64,000 bases of DNA from Emydura subglobosa (taxonomy: Eukaryota; Chordata; Testudines; Chelidae), in contig ML679954.1 in NCBI GenBank assembly GCA_007922225.1, positions 26,020,240 through 26,084,239 on the forward strand. The letters are read 5' to 3'. The notes beneath the pieces are model-generated. The model made no database searches and was not told the DNA's origin. It was given only the letters and a program-made list of their open reading frames with translations. A program made the translations under genes and the position numbers. Below are positions 1 to 11,850 of the stretch, piece by piece (within the stretch, counting starts at the first letter, position 1; the number at the start of each line of letters is the position of its first letter).

Positions 1-1251
1 CAGTCTGAAAAACTAAAAATTTAAAAATCAGACAAACAAGAAGTGACTTGAAACTCAAATATTCCATGAGGAGTAAAATCTTTCCATGAATGTATTTTTA
101 TAACTATTTATTACAGAAAACAGATGCCCAAAAATGCATGATGGAGTGGAAGGGCTTCCATTCCACTCTGTCAGCTATGTCTATATTTTCAAATTTCCTA
201 AATAGGTATTTAAAGAATCCAGTCTGGTCTATTGGATAAAGTCCTGCCAAGTCATTATGGGGACATAATAAATATATATTTTTTAAAATGCTGTCTAGTT
301 TCTTTGAATTTTATTAGAGTTTTAGTTTTGTTCTGTTAAGAGTAGCAGGCATAGTTTCTTTTTAAAATGCCTAATTTATATTTTGATTGATCTCTTCAAT
401 CTTCCTAATAAATGACTGACCGACTATTTAGAAAAAAACAAACAAACAAAAAAAAACCCCTCTGTACTTCATTGTATGGCGTCACATTTTTCTGGCAAAA
501 ATGTGTTTATAATATGATGATGCAGCATCAAGGGAGGCATGAAGTAGGGCTTTTTAATGACTGGTGTTTCCCATAGTGGACTTTGGAGTCTTCCTTCAGC
601 AACATCTGTAAGAAAAAGTCTCATCTGGCACTAGAAAATGGAATATGACATGAATATTTTGGTAGAGTCATAAATCTGTCAGCTAGTGGAAACAGAAGTG
701 ATAATGCATTTTTGAACCATTAAGAGCAGTGCACAATCAGTGTCAGCTTTCATCGTTTTTATTCCTAGTGTCTGTCTTTTTAGTTCTTTGCAAAAGCTTT
801 ATTGAAGTGGAACATGCTGCCAGTAACATAGTTCATCAAAGACATTTAGTACAAAATATCTAGTTGGTTGGTTTGTTTTTTAAATTGGCAAAAGGGAAAA
901 TAATGAAAACCAAAAATATACTTTGTCAGCTTTGTACATGGAGTGGTTGATTATATGTTTAAAAACAGAAGCCTTTAATGAGGTAGTGGCAGCCCCAATT
1001 TTCATAGAACAGACAAGCAGGGACGTAATAGTAGCACTGCTATACTTTTTAAAGAGGAAAGTTTTCAGTATCCAGATATATGTAGATTAGGTAGGAACTC
1101 CTAAGAAATTCCATGGCAGTTATGCTAATATGGCCTCAGGTCAGAGATGCACGCAGAATGATTTCAAGAGGGATTATTCGTGTTTAAGTGACCTACTGAA
1201 TTGGGGCCTGTGGCATGAAAACACCACTTCAGAGCCCTCAGAACCATACAG
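1..1251. other. Intergenic AT-rich DNA
   Basis: No open frame, RNA gene or recognisable repeat beyond short A-rich runs, for example near 431-460. It lies far downstream of PLPPR4. Confidence 0.6.
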
Positions 1252-1316
1252 AGCCTAATCCAAAGCCACTGAAGTCAAATGAAAGACTGCCATTAACTTC
1301 AAAGGGTTTTGGATCA
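1252..1316. mobile_element. Short palindromic MITE
   Basis: 'ATCCAAAGCCACTGAAGTCA' is mirrored by TTAACTTCAAAGGGTTTTGG with few mismatches. It belongs to the 'ATCCAAAGCCCATTGAAGTC' type also seen at 1852, 35374 and 38000. Confidence 0.55.
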
Positions 1317-1851
1317 AATCTATCTATACTGTGTAGATCAGGCTCCTGAGAAGAGAGTGCTTGCTGTTGCACTGCACATGGTTTTCATTAGAATTCTAAA
1401 TACAGCTGTGCATCCCACCTCATATTAATGTGTTAGTGTCCAGTTCAACTGTCTTCATTTATGTAAATAATTCTATTGGCTTCAATGAGGCCACTCATGT
1501 GAGTAAGGGAGCAGGATCAGGCCCTTAATCGGTGCACAAATAAAAAAAGATGGGGAAGGGGGAAAGCATAGTTAAAACCTTGTATTAAATCAAGACAAAT
1601 ATACTGGTTATCATAGCTTTGGACTCTTCCAGACAGATGCTGTCAAAATATGTTCTCTTCTGGCTGTGTGCAGATTTTGGGATGTGCACCTATGTCTACA
1701 GCTGTGAGGTCAAATATCTCTTTTCATTTGTGGCCTATAATGGAGGATGCAAGAAGAAATATACAGAAATATATAGAAGAAATAAAGAAATATAGAAGAA
1801 ATAAACCACTGTGCTACAAAATTTGTTTCCCCAGTGTTATTTACCTGTAGT

Positions 1852-1903
1852 CTGATCCAAAACAAAGACTCCCATTGACTTCAACAGGCTTTGGCACAGG
1901 CCC
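1852..1903. mobile_element. Short MITE remnant
   Basis: CTGATCCAAAACAAAGACTC with CCATTGACTTCAACAGGC and an end GGCACAGGCCC followed by TTA. A half-copy of the same kind ends at 1533 with GGATCAGGCCC|TTA. Confidence 0.5.
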
Positions 1904-2429
1904 TTATAATGCATTTCAATCTTTCTGCCAGTAAATCACATAAAACGTGGCTCTCGATACATGCACCAAAAGGTTCCAAGGCAGCGGTTCTGCTGTGCAG
2001 GCTGAGGAGAACCTGTGCAGAGTCCTCTGGGCTCTCCTCTTTGTGCTCCATGAGTTGGACTGTAGGCTGGACTGGAGTCCTGGTGGGGATGTGTCCATCT
2101 AGCAGGCTCATGCTCTAAAATCTCAGGCATAGGAACTGCTGTGGATGCTCCTTCTTTTTATTCTTTGGTATGGTGGGTAAAACCTGGCTGTATAGGTAGC
2201 TTTACTAGCTGGATCTGAGGATTCCATTCCTCCTTTCTGAAACTTTCTGCATGGAGCAAATATCACTTGTACAATTTTGCTCCATTTAACAGGATTTGGC
2301 CCTTAATGAACAGATTCAGCAGGAATCACTTAATCTTTGACTATGGTAAACCTAGCAGATGATTAATGCTATTAAAATATATGGATACAATTATCAGTAA
2401 TGAGGAATTTTTTATACATTCTCTGTGTT
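1904..2429. other. Intergenic, nothing recognised
   Basis: Short overlapping frames exist on both strands at 1890-2130, but none resembles a protein I know. Opposite-strand overlap is typical of chance frames in slightly GC-richer DNA. Confidence 0.5.
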
Positions 2430-3110
2430 GAGGTGTCCACCCAACATGGGACTGGAAGGAGTTAAGGTGGCCAGGTAGGCTTATTAACTCCACAGGCTGC
2501 ACAGGCTCCATAGGAGGAAGAGCCAAGGAGCAGGGAATTGATTGCAAACGGATTCAGCTGTGCAGGAATAGGCAGGGCCTATGAGGCCAGGAAGCTGGCA
2601 ACAGACAGGGACTGTTGCTAGGAAAGGGCAGTCACTCCCTGGGAAGAGGGAGTAGGCTTTGTAGCTGATGCACCCAGAGAGAGCAGGGGAACCAGGAGTG
2701 GTAGGAAGCAGTCCAGGGAAGGAGTACTGAGGGTTGGGAGAGGAAAGCCCAAAACTGCTGGGTCCTTGGACTGGAACCCAGAGTAGAAGGCAGGCCTGGG
2801 TTCCCCTACTTGCCACCGGGGAAGTGGCACCATTGGGGTAGTGAGCTGGAAGACTGCCTAGGTTACTGTGGGAGTGACGGAGAATTTGGAGGACTGTACC
2901 AGGAAGGGGAAAATGCTGAGTGGCCAAACCGAAGGACTGAGTCACGAAGAGGACACTGTGGTTCCTGGGATGAGAGAGGAGCTGCAGACCTGAGAGAAAG
3001 ATAGTGTGATGTCATGCAACCATGGGAAGAGGTGGCAGCCTCGAGAGCCAATCTCCAGAATGACCAGGAGGTGACACCAGACAAGCGGTGAGTGGTGCAC
3101 TCCGTCACAG
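2430..3110 (+). repeat. GC-richer dispersed repeat, family uncertain
   Basis: A sharply bounded purine-rich block (many GGA, CAGG and GGGAAG words) in AT-rich surroundings. Overlapping frames of up to 153 codons occur on both strands and none looks like a protein. 'GGCAGCCTCGAG' and AGGAGGTGACACCAGACAAG near its right end suggest an interspersed unit. I suspect a turtle-type dispersed repeat like those at 32.1 and 45 kb. This is inference only. Confidence 0.35.
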
Positions 3111-6100
3111 TCACATGAACATTTTTTATCTTCATTTGTCTCTTTACTATTACAGCCTTTTCTTCCCCACCATATTCTACAAAAGAACAGCAGCAGCATC
3201 TTCTGCTTCTTCCTCTGCTTTTTCCCTAAACTTGTACTGTAACCTGATTACAGTACACGCCAACACAAAGACTGTTAGTCTCAAAGAAGTAATGATGCAT
3301 GCAAAGAAAGAATAGCACATTTGTGATGCATCCAAGATTTGTGCCGTGCAGTTGAGCTGTAGATAGCATAAAGGACAGGATAGTCATATTTACTGGAATA
3401 AAGTCTGCATAAATAGACCATGGATGGTGGATAAAAAATAGAGATGGTGTCTGAATTTAAAGTAATGCTAATTATGAAATGTTCCCTTAAAGGTAGGTTG
3501 ATACAATCTTACATCAGTGCTGCAAAGTCTACATTATATCATAGTTGGATTTCTTCAGAAGTACTGATAAAGAAATATATCTACACATGTTTGTAGGAGG
3601 ATTTTTTTAAAACCAATTTTAATAACATACTGTCCTTTGTAACCCATAAATTCTTCTTGAAGGCATTCCTTCAGCACCAGGAGGATGAGCAGCTGTCTAT
3701 TCATCCACCAACATTGCTGCTGTTGATGCGCTTCTTTCATGATGCACTTTTCTAAAGACAGTTACTGCCTTTCTTCTTTGCAGGAGATTGACTGGTTTAG
3801 AAGCCACTTCTTTCACTTTGTCCATTTTACTAACATTCTATAGGTATTTCCCATTATCAAGCTAACTTGCTAGCAAGAACAGGACTGATCAGTTAGTTGC
3901 ATGTTATCCATGGCTTTGATCTCAAATGGAAGTCTGTGTTTCCCAGGTTCAATAAGTGTTCTCTTTCAATTACACTGCACTTCAATACAAAGAAAGCAGA
4001 GAATAAAAGTTATGCCTCTTGGGATTTCCCTTCCCTTCCCTTCGAGATGTGCTTACCTATACAATAGCAGGAAAAAAGCATTTTCCAAAATGATTAAAAC
4101 TCAGACGGTTGCTGTTGCTTGAATGAATTAACTTAGTCAGCAACTGGCCTTACTGTGCCTTTTATACAGATTGAAAATTTAAGTACAGTTGAGTCACTCA
4201 AGCTGGGTCCATGCTGAACCAGTTATAGTATTTTTCATTACACCACTTGTTCTACAGGATGTTTTAATTAAGTAATAAGACACAATAATCATTCAGTAGT
4301 GCTGGCTACTGCACATCTCAGTCATATAGTCAGGTTTTGATATAAAGCTGAGTGTACCTCAAACACTTCTAAGGTGTATATTATTAATCTCCATTATGGG
4401 GCAAATCCTGAGGTCTTTTATTCTGTCTTTATCTGTGGTATCTGAGTACTCATCAGGGGGACAGTATAATGAATCCCTGAGCAGATGTTTGTTGTTTGGA
4501 ACTGGGATGGCCTTCTATTTGCAAGAAATTGCAGGAGGTTCCAAGCAGTATGGTGAATCTGTTGCACCCTTCAAATTTGTACTGCGCCCAATTACATGGT
4601 ATTAGAATTAGGATTATTTATACTAATTTACTATCTCATAACACAAGGATGCATGTCAATTAACATTTAATCAAATGTCCACAAAATACCCACTATTTAT
4701 ATCTTTTTTCAATATTCCCTTGGATATTAAGATGATTTGTTCTTGTCCCCATTACCATCTGTACCATAGGATTTATCAAAACCACAATCTCCCGTCTTTT
4801 AGAATACAACAAACAAATCATCTTCTTTAAGCCATCATTTGCCAATGCTAATATCTTATGCAACCACAATGGCCGCTACAGCTATCTCTAAGATCTTCAT
4901 TATCTAGCTCTACATCCCTTAGCATTCCATTACAACCACTATCACAACAAGCATCCCAAGATGACACTCACAACCAACCCTCCATTACCACCATCTGCAT
5001 TTCCCAGGACCATCCTCAAAACAGCTCCTCAGTATCTGCTCAGCACCTCACTGTTCCCCAGGACTATTGCTATTCTCAAAGAGTGCACACCATGCCCGAC
5101 CTTCAAGCCACCAATGACAACTCAAATATTATTTCTAGTCGAGCTGGAGGACTTGATTCTCCATTGCCTTGCATGTTATAGAATCATTTACACCTGTGTA
5201 AAATGGGTATAAAATGTTACCATTCTGATCTGACACTGGTTTACATCCACTTTGGTTACACCCTCCAGCACAGGAGAAGAGTGTGGCCATTGTAAGTGGG
5301 CCTGTGCTGTCCCTTCAAAGCCCAAGGCATAGGGAATGTCTGAGGGGCATGTGGGAGCGGGCAGGGGAGACTCTAGAACACTGAGTTGTACAGAAATTAT
5401 AGGCTGCTCCAAGCTGCCGAGCAGCCATATGCAGCTCATGTAAGGCAGCTGTAAAATAGAGCGGTTTTCAAGGTTGCTTTAATTTGGCTCCAGCCCAGAA
5501 TCCAGGTACTACAAAGGTGATTTAAGGCCACCTTTGCCTCCATCCCTTTGGGCTGCATCTCCTATGATGTTAAATAAAAATGAAGAAGGCCATGCTGTAT
5601 AAATATTAAAGATACTATCTGACTATTTAGGTCAAATTGTGATGTATCTTGTTGCTCTTCTGGAATCTATGCCAATTCCTTTTTTTTAAAAACAGCTCTC
5701 ACTTGCTATAAATGCTCCTCATGTTTGAGAGAGCTACGATTGTTATCTTTTTATGTCCAGGGTTCAATCTATTCTTCTTTTTTTAAGTTTGTAATTTAGA
5801 TGATCTTTTGTTGAAGGAAAACATGTAACACAATCTGAATTATATATATGTATTGTGCTACAAAGTATCCTAGAGTGTTCAAATATCTTTAGATGAAACC
5901 TTGTCACTATATTTGTTGTATGTCAAGAATGTATATACATATATTTTTAGTTAAGATAAAGTATTTGCAACAGTTTGGTGGGTACAGTTTGCTTATTAAG
6001 TAAACAGGTGAGACAACAATTAGAAAAGAAGCAGCTAATGGGAATACTAAAATATGTGCCGTCATTATTTTGCCTATTTTTGTATTGTATTAAATCTTTT

Positions 6101-6410
6101 AAGTATATTAGTTGCACATATTTATTACAGTATTCTACAGGACATATAAACTCCACCACTTCAGCTGTTCTTTCACCTTCAAGCAAACACTTACTTTCTC
6201 ATCAGAGCTTCAAAAAATAATTATCAACAATCCAGGAGAAAATAAACAAAATATCAGTGGATGGAAAAGAGAAGTGAATCAATTCAGTATTTAAACTTGA
6301 ATTTTTGTTTATGAAATTTCTCATATCAATTGGTACAAAATATACAAAGTTTGCCCACAACTGTGAATACTACATTTAGTATTGTTGCTACATTATTTAT
6401 CAGTGTGAGA
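3111..6410. other. Intergenic AT-rich DNA
   Basis: No gene recognised. At about 4760-5110 the plus strand is unusually rich in C and A and poor in G, which keeps a Ser/Gln/Pro-rich 107-codon frame open by composition. No domain is seen in it. Confidence 0.55.
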
Positions 6411-6463
6411 GGGGAAGTATAGTTTAGTGGTTAGAACACTGGCCTGGCAATTAGGACTGAGTT
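6411..6463 (+). mobile_element. MIR SINE, tRNA-related head (left half)
   Basis: 'GTATAGTTTAGTGGTTAGAA' followed by CACTGGCCTGGCAATTAGGA resembles the tRNA-derived head of MIR. It is cut off by the MITE that follows. The body continues at 6714. Confidence 0.6.
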
Positions 6464-6713
6464 TAAGGCTTGGTCTACCCTACATACTTACTTCTGTATA
6501 AAAAAATCCACACCTCTGAGCGATGTAATTATCCCAATCTTAACTCCCTGTGGAGACAATGCTATGCTGGTGGGAGAGCGTCTCCTGCTAACATCTACCT
6601 CCTCTTATGGAGTTAAGTTGACAAGAGAGCTCTCATCCATCGGTTTAGAGCGTATTCACCAAATATGCTACAGCACCAGAGCACCATAAATTTGTAATGC
6701 AGACCTGCCCCTA
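6464..6713. mobile_element. MITE inserted in a MIR (TAAGGCTTGGTCTAC ends)
   Basis: The left end TAAGGCTTGGTCTACCCTAC is mirrored by the inverted right end TAGGGGCAGGTCTGCATTAC. Inner words (AAAAATCCACACCTCTGAGC, 'GGTGGGAGAGCGTCTCCTG') fit a sauropsid foldback family I recognise from general experience. It splits a MIR element. Confidence 0.7.
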
Positions 6714-6885
6714 GTCTCAGCTCTGCCATAGACTTTCTGTGTGACATTGGGAACTTTATATCCTCTCTGTACCTCAGTTGTCCCCTCTGCAAAAATATAT
6801 AGTATGCTACTGTATATATCTCAAAGGGAGTTGTGAGAATTAATGTTCGTAAAGTGCCTTTGATCCTTGAATAAAATGTTCTTTA
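6714..6885 (+). mobile_element. MIR SINE, core and 3' part (right half)
   Basis: 'TCTCAGCTCTGCC', CTTTCTGTGTGACATTGGGA, 'CTCTCTGTACCTCAGTTG' and 'GTAAAGTGCCTTTGAT' follow the MIR consensus in order. It continues the head at 6411-6463. Confidence 0.8.
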
Positions 6886-7991
6886 GAAGTTTCAAATATT
6901 TCAGTAAGTTTAAAATAAATAGAGTGACTGGAGAATGCGCACTAACAACACTACTGAAAACAAAGCCTTTCATTATCCTTGGGTGAAAGAAAACATATAC
7001 ATGGTTATCCATATGCGCAGCCCAGAACTCATGGCTCTGAACATCTCTGAACTAAAGGAGATGACAAGAAAATAGAATTTATGGAATAAATAGAAAAGAA
7101 CTTATGGAAATTTAATCAAATCTGATATCCCATTCAGTAGAAACCAGTGATATACAACCACAGAAGATATAGTGTACCTCTCAAGTTACAGTAGAGCTTG
7201 TTTTCTGGTGTAAGTCCGAAAATCAGGAATTCAGTTGGGTGCTAAAGTCTAATGATTATTTGCTTCATATATAATCACCATGTTTGTACTTGTCAGCTAG
7301 ACACCTATATTCAGCTTCAAGGATAGAATGAATGGCTTTCAAATGTGCATATCTTCATCCAATGAGCAAAAAGAGCAGCTTTAACTCTTTAACAATAATA
7401 TGAGTAAGTCTGATGTCTTACATGCCACATGTAGGTGAAAGGGCATTGTAACAAACCATTGACAGGGATGCTTTAAGTCCATACACAGGAATAGATTCAT
7501 AGAAGCAGATATTGGTCATGTCAGTTAGCTGGTATGCCTGTGAAAAAGTCTGTAGTTCATACCTGGCTGAAGTGATGCAGTGTAAAATAATAGGTCTCCA
7601 ATGTGGATGTTTTCAGCTACACCAGTACACACTTATCACAATACCATTGCTGACATTTAAAAATTATCTAAAAGACCCTGATACTAGCAACAATACTAAT
7701 GGACATGGGATTGGTGCCTCAGGATTCCAAGAATGCTTTGGCACCAAATTATAACTCACTCTGTTTGTGCAGATGTATTTAAATAGTTCTGACAAAATGT
7801 TGCAGTGTGGATGTACAGCTGAGCCGGGTAAGACAAACAACCATTCCATGCAATTTGTTGTCTTCATACTAATTTCTATGTTTAGGACCTCAATCAGAAA
7901 AAACACTTAAGCACATACCTAAATTTAAATATGTGATTAGGTCTCAATGCAGACTCACCCATGCACTCAAGCCAGGCCATCATAAATAAGG
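6886..7991. other. Intergenic AT-rich DNA
   Basis: Nothing recognised. Small frames here are within chance for AT-rich DNA. Confidence 0.55.
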
Positions 7992-8262
7992 CTAAGATTT
8001 AGTCCTGGGTATTTTTAGTAAGTCATGAACAAGTCATGGACAATAAACAAAACTTCATGGCTGGTGACCTGTGCATGACTTTTACTATAAATACCCCTGA
8101 CTAAATCTTAGCTGCTTCCAGAGGTGCCGCTGCTTCGTGGGGGTCTGCTCAGGTGGCCCTGAGGTCAGCCACACAGGCTGCTGCAGCTTTGGTAGTCACA
8201 GAGGTCATGGAAAGTCACAGAATCTGTGACTTCTGCGGCCTCCATAATAGACTTGCAGCCTT
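7992..8262. mobile_element. Foldback DNA element
   Basis: CTAAGATTTAGTC at 7992 and its exact complement GACTAAATCTTAG ending at 8111 bracket further pairing arms (GGGTATTTTTAGTA with TACTATAAATACCC). A second palindromic block follows to about 8262 (GTCACAGAATCTGTGAC). No coding capacity; the transposon class is not determined. Confidence 0.65.
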
Positions 8263-8956
8263 AATTATAAACAATGTGAGGAAACTGTTGCATCATTCAT
8301 TGCATGTGTAATGTTTTAAAATAAATATTATATATAAGCAATAGGCTATTGGTTAAAAAAATTATATGCTGAATAGCTAAAGACTTTTTTGGCTGCTTGA
8401 TTTATATATGTGGCTTTCCACAAACCACCAGCCTAAAAAAATGTGCTTCTCTGCACCACTGCTGTGAGATTCTGAACTAACAAAATCTCATTGCCTAATA
8501 AGTTTGATATAGAAGATGATGAAGATGGAAACTAGAATGATAGGAACAAACAATAATTCTCCACGAACTGTGAAATGAAAAAAAAAGAATCAGTTCAGTG
8601 AGGAGATAAGGATGATATTAATGATGAAAATGACTTGCTGGATAATGAAGAGGAATTATTTGGGCATACACTGACAGATGGCAACAATATATTCATGGAA
8701 TAAAAATAACACAGTTACAGTGATAAAACCCTTCAGAGGATTCGAAGCCACCATGCTGCACAATAGCTAACCTATGTAATGGTGTGATATTCACTTCATT
8801 ACTGTTGTCCTCCTTCCCCTCCACTTCCTTGCTTTCATTCATTGCTCTCACTTTTTTTGCCTCTTGTTCCAAATTCTGATCTCATTTTAAATCAGTTTTA
8901 AGATTATTATAACTCTTAACTTCAGTGGCAGGACTCCTGATTTACACCCAAAGTAA
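8263..8956. other. Intergenic AT-rich DNA
   Basis: Nothing recognised. A purine-rich GATGAA stretch near 8510-8660 opens no long frame. Confidence 0.5.
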
Positions 8957-9079
8957 GGCCCAATTCAGCAAGTGACTTAAGCACATGTCAGACTTTGTGA
9001 TTAATTTCATGGAAGTCAATGGGATTACTCATGTGCATAAAGTTAAGCAACAGGCTTAAGCACTTTGCTGAATCAAGGC
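8957..9079. mobile_element. Palindromic MITE with TAA at left border
   Basis: After TAA, the left end reads GGCCCAATTCAGCAAGTGAC. The inverted right end reads GCCTTGATTCAGCAAAGTGC. GCACATG arms and the central 'GAAGTCAATGGGATTACTC' complete the foldback. It fits the PIF/Harbinger-like family recurring in this window. Confidence 0.65.
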
Positions 9080-9173
9080 ATGTATATGAGGAAAATTGTC
9101 AGAGGCTGATCCTATGCCCACTGAAGTTGGTGGAAAGGCTTCCATTGACATCAGTGGCCATTGAATTAGATTC

Positions 9174-9488
9174 TAAGGGTTTGTCTATCCAAGATGGAAA
9201 TTATACTTCGAGCTCCTGTGTAGACTTACTCATGCTAGCTCTGATCCAATTAGTGCACTAAAATTAGAAATATAGCTGTGGCAACATAAGCAGTGGGATG
9301 GGCTAACTAGCTCAAGTGTATGCCTAGGTTCTCGGATGGGATTATATGTGGGGCAGCTAGCCCCGCCCAGTTCTTTCCCTGCTGTGGCTACATTTCTATT
9401 TTAAGGTGCTAGCTCAATCAGAGCTACTGCATATATGTCTACACAACCTGGAGATCACACCTTCAGTAGCAGTATAAACACATCCTTA
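9174..9488. mobile_element. Degenerate MITE of the GTCTAC type
   Basis: The left end TAAGGGTTTGTCTATCC and the inverted right end TAAGGATGTGTTTATAC resemble the ends at 62267-62551. The interior contains paired GCTAGCT words (CATGCTAGCTCTGATCC and GGTGCTAGCTCAATCAGAG). It is non-coding. Confidence 0.55.
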
Positions 9489-10617
9489 ATGGACAAAAAT
9501 AACATGAATTTATGAGGTGTGATCTAACAAGGAACTGAATGCCCTCAGCACCCTTTTTCTTTTTCTTTTCTCTCAATAGCACAGTACATAAAATAATCAT
9601 AGATCATCTTTAGACTAAGATCAAGAGTATCTGTGTTGTTTAACTAGTGTACATGACATTAATTATCTGTATATAACAAATGAAATAATAAAGGTGATCT
9701 GCCATTCCCCCAATTTTTCAATATATTGCAGATGACCACAGGGCAGGGCATTCCCTTGGAATTAGCAGCCCCTACCTGAACATCAGAACACGCACATCAG
9801 TGCTTTCCAGCCAGTCTTAAGGGCCAGAAAATACACTGTGCTTTATTATTCCTTTTAATATGTTGCACACAACTACACATACTAGTTTAGTATTCTTCAT
9901 GGATGCAAAATCTATAATCCCTCAAGGTGTCTTCAAACCAACTATAGTATAGTTTTCCTTTTTCATTAGCTCATTGATTTTTAGTTATGAGGTTTATTTT
10001 TATTTTTTATTTGGTTTGCTTGGTTTTTTTTAGAGAACACTGTGGATTCTTAGTCATGTCAACCGGCTTGATCAAACTTTGAAGAGCCGACCTAGATCCA
10101 TCCTTTGTTTTCTTCTCTTAGAGTGGGTCACAGAAGTAGGGTACATCAGGCAGCAGTCTCAGCAGGGAGCAATGTGTTTGGGATGCTATGTCACTTTGAG
10201 TTTATTTATCTGAAGGAATCAGGGACAGCAGCAAGAGACCTGCCTCATAGCTGGATATTCAGCCTTTATTAATTCGCAAAAATAGACAAGGAGCTGAATT
10301 TGAAACTAATGATCTGATGCTGAGCTTCCTGACACCTCTACAACAATCTGTACTATGTAAAAAATCTCAGAGGGAAACCTAATTTATTAGTATTCAGTGT
10401 TAACCTTTGCTTTAAGAAGTACATATCTGAATCATCACATATTGTCATTTCAGGCTCTTGTAAGTGGGACTCCAGCCACTTTGGCAAATATATTTCCCTC
10501 CAAACTGAGGAATAAAAGAATTTCTGCAATGTTAAAACTTTCAGCCAATTCAGAAAGTCTCTGCTCTAATGATGAATAGGCATTCACAGTGAATGTTTCT
10601 TTTTGGTAACATTAAAG
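9489..10617. other. Intergenic AT-rich DNA
   Basis: Nothing recognised beyond pyrimidine-rich runs near 9553-9573 and 9980-10035. Confidence 0.5.
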
Positions 10618-10693
10618 CTTGATCCTGTCAGATGCTGAGCACCCTCAATCTCTTTTGGCTTCAGTGGGTGTTGGAAGTGCTCAGCACTTTGCA
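10618..10693. mobile_element. MITE remnant with GCTGAGCACC arm
   Basis: 'CTTGATCCTGTCAGATGCTG' and GAGCACCCTCA pair with GAAGTGCTCAGCACTTTGC at the right, around a central TGGCTTCAGTGGG. Same family as 47885-47962. Confidence 0.5.
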
Positions 10694-11709
10694 GAGCAAA
10701 GCCTATATGGGACTGATCTATTCACAGTGAATATTCACCTGATTAATTTTGCTCATTTCCTGCTCACAGAATCTCAACCAGCTGATTGCTTAGATGTATT
10801 TGGTCCTCAACAATAGCCAACTAATAATTTTTGGTATATGTTTTAACACTGTGGATTGATAGCAAACATTTCTGTGAGCATTTGCCATTCCAGCTGTCTG
10901 TTACTTGTGATTGGCCAAATAAATCATGTTTTGTTTCTCTTCCATGATTGGATAAATGGGTAAACACTTCCAAAGTGAACATTTGCATATGCAGATCTAA
11001 ATGTGGATATCTGTAAAAACTATTGCAGTTAAATAAATCAAAAATATTCTATTGATAGACAAAATGTTTTAAAAGGTGAGAAAATATAATGTTGACCTTT
11101 ATGATTATGACAGAGTCTGTACTGATTCAATTTGTATGAACTAGCGTAATCAAACAGCAGATGCAGAAAGACTGTTGCCAATGCATTATGCATATCTATC
11201 CATGAGTTTATAAATGCTGGGGCCATTGAGGCATTAACTTGACAAGGTCTAAGCCAAAATGACAGTGTTCAACACATGACTAATAGTAGTAATTAATAAT
11301 AAAAGCCTCATCATTTTTTAAAGTTGAGATGGAAATCTGGGTCATGTGTCTAAAATGTGTGTGAAAGGAATAGCATTTAAAAATCCACGATTATATCTAG
11401 ATTGTGAACATTTAGAACAGATCCAAAAACACATAATGCAATAGAATTTCAGGGAAAACAGTGCTCAGAAAGCTGCCAACATTATTTTCCTTTTATGAGG
11501 TTGATAAACTATTATGGAGTCATTGGATATAGTGCACCAATTTTAGTAGAACTTTAATGGAGTTACTTCTGATTACATTGAAATATAAATTTGGCCATTG
11601 TCATGTGATTTTCTTCTGAACACACAGAATTTATTTGCAAGATGACAGATTGATAATGCCAAGCTTAAAACAAAGGAGATACTTATGATTATTAATCTTG
11701 TTTATTATG
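10694..11709. other. Intergenic AT-rich DNA
   Basis: No feature recognised. Confidence 0.5.
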
Positions 11710-11850
11710 ATGGTGCCTAAGGCCCAATCAAAAGTGGGGACCCATTGTGCTAGGTACTGTACAAACACTGAGTAGTAGTAGATGGTCCCTGCTGCAAGGA
11801 ATTTACAATGTACATAGGCAAGACAGCCACAGGAAGGGAGGGAAGGGTAG
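11710..11850 (+). repeat. Dispersed amniote repeat
   Basis: It contains CCCATTGTGCTAGGTACTGT, ACAAACACTGA, and GATGGTCCCTGCTGCAAGGA with TTTACAATGTA, the hallmark words of an interspersed family also seen at 13640-13712, 21541-21680 and 53000-53110. Confidence 0.6.

Noticed and set aside
2484..2945. 153-codon minus-strand frame with overlapping plus-strand frames
   Set aside because: Opposing frames in a GC-richer repeat block; the amino acid make-up looks like translated repeat.
4858..5181. 107-codon frame rich in Ser, Gln and Pro
   Set aside because: It is open because the strand is poor in G and has few stop-forming words. A second frame is open over the same bases, and no domain or splice context was seen.
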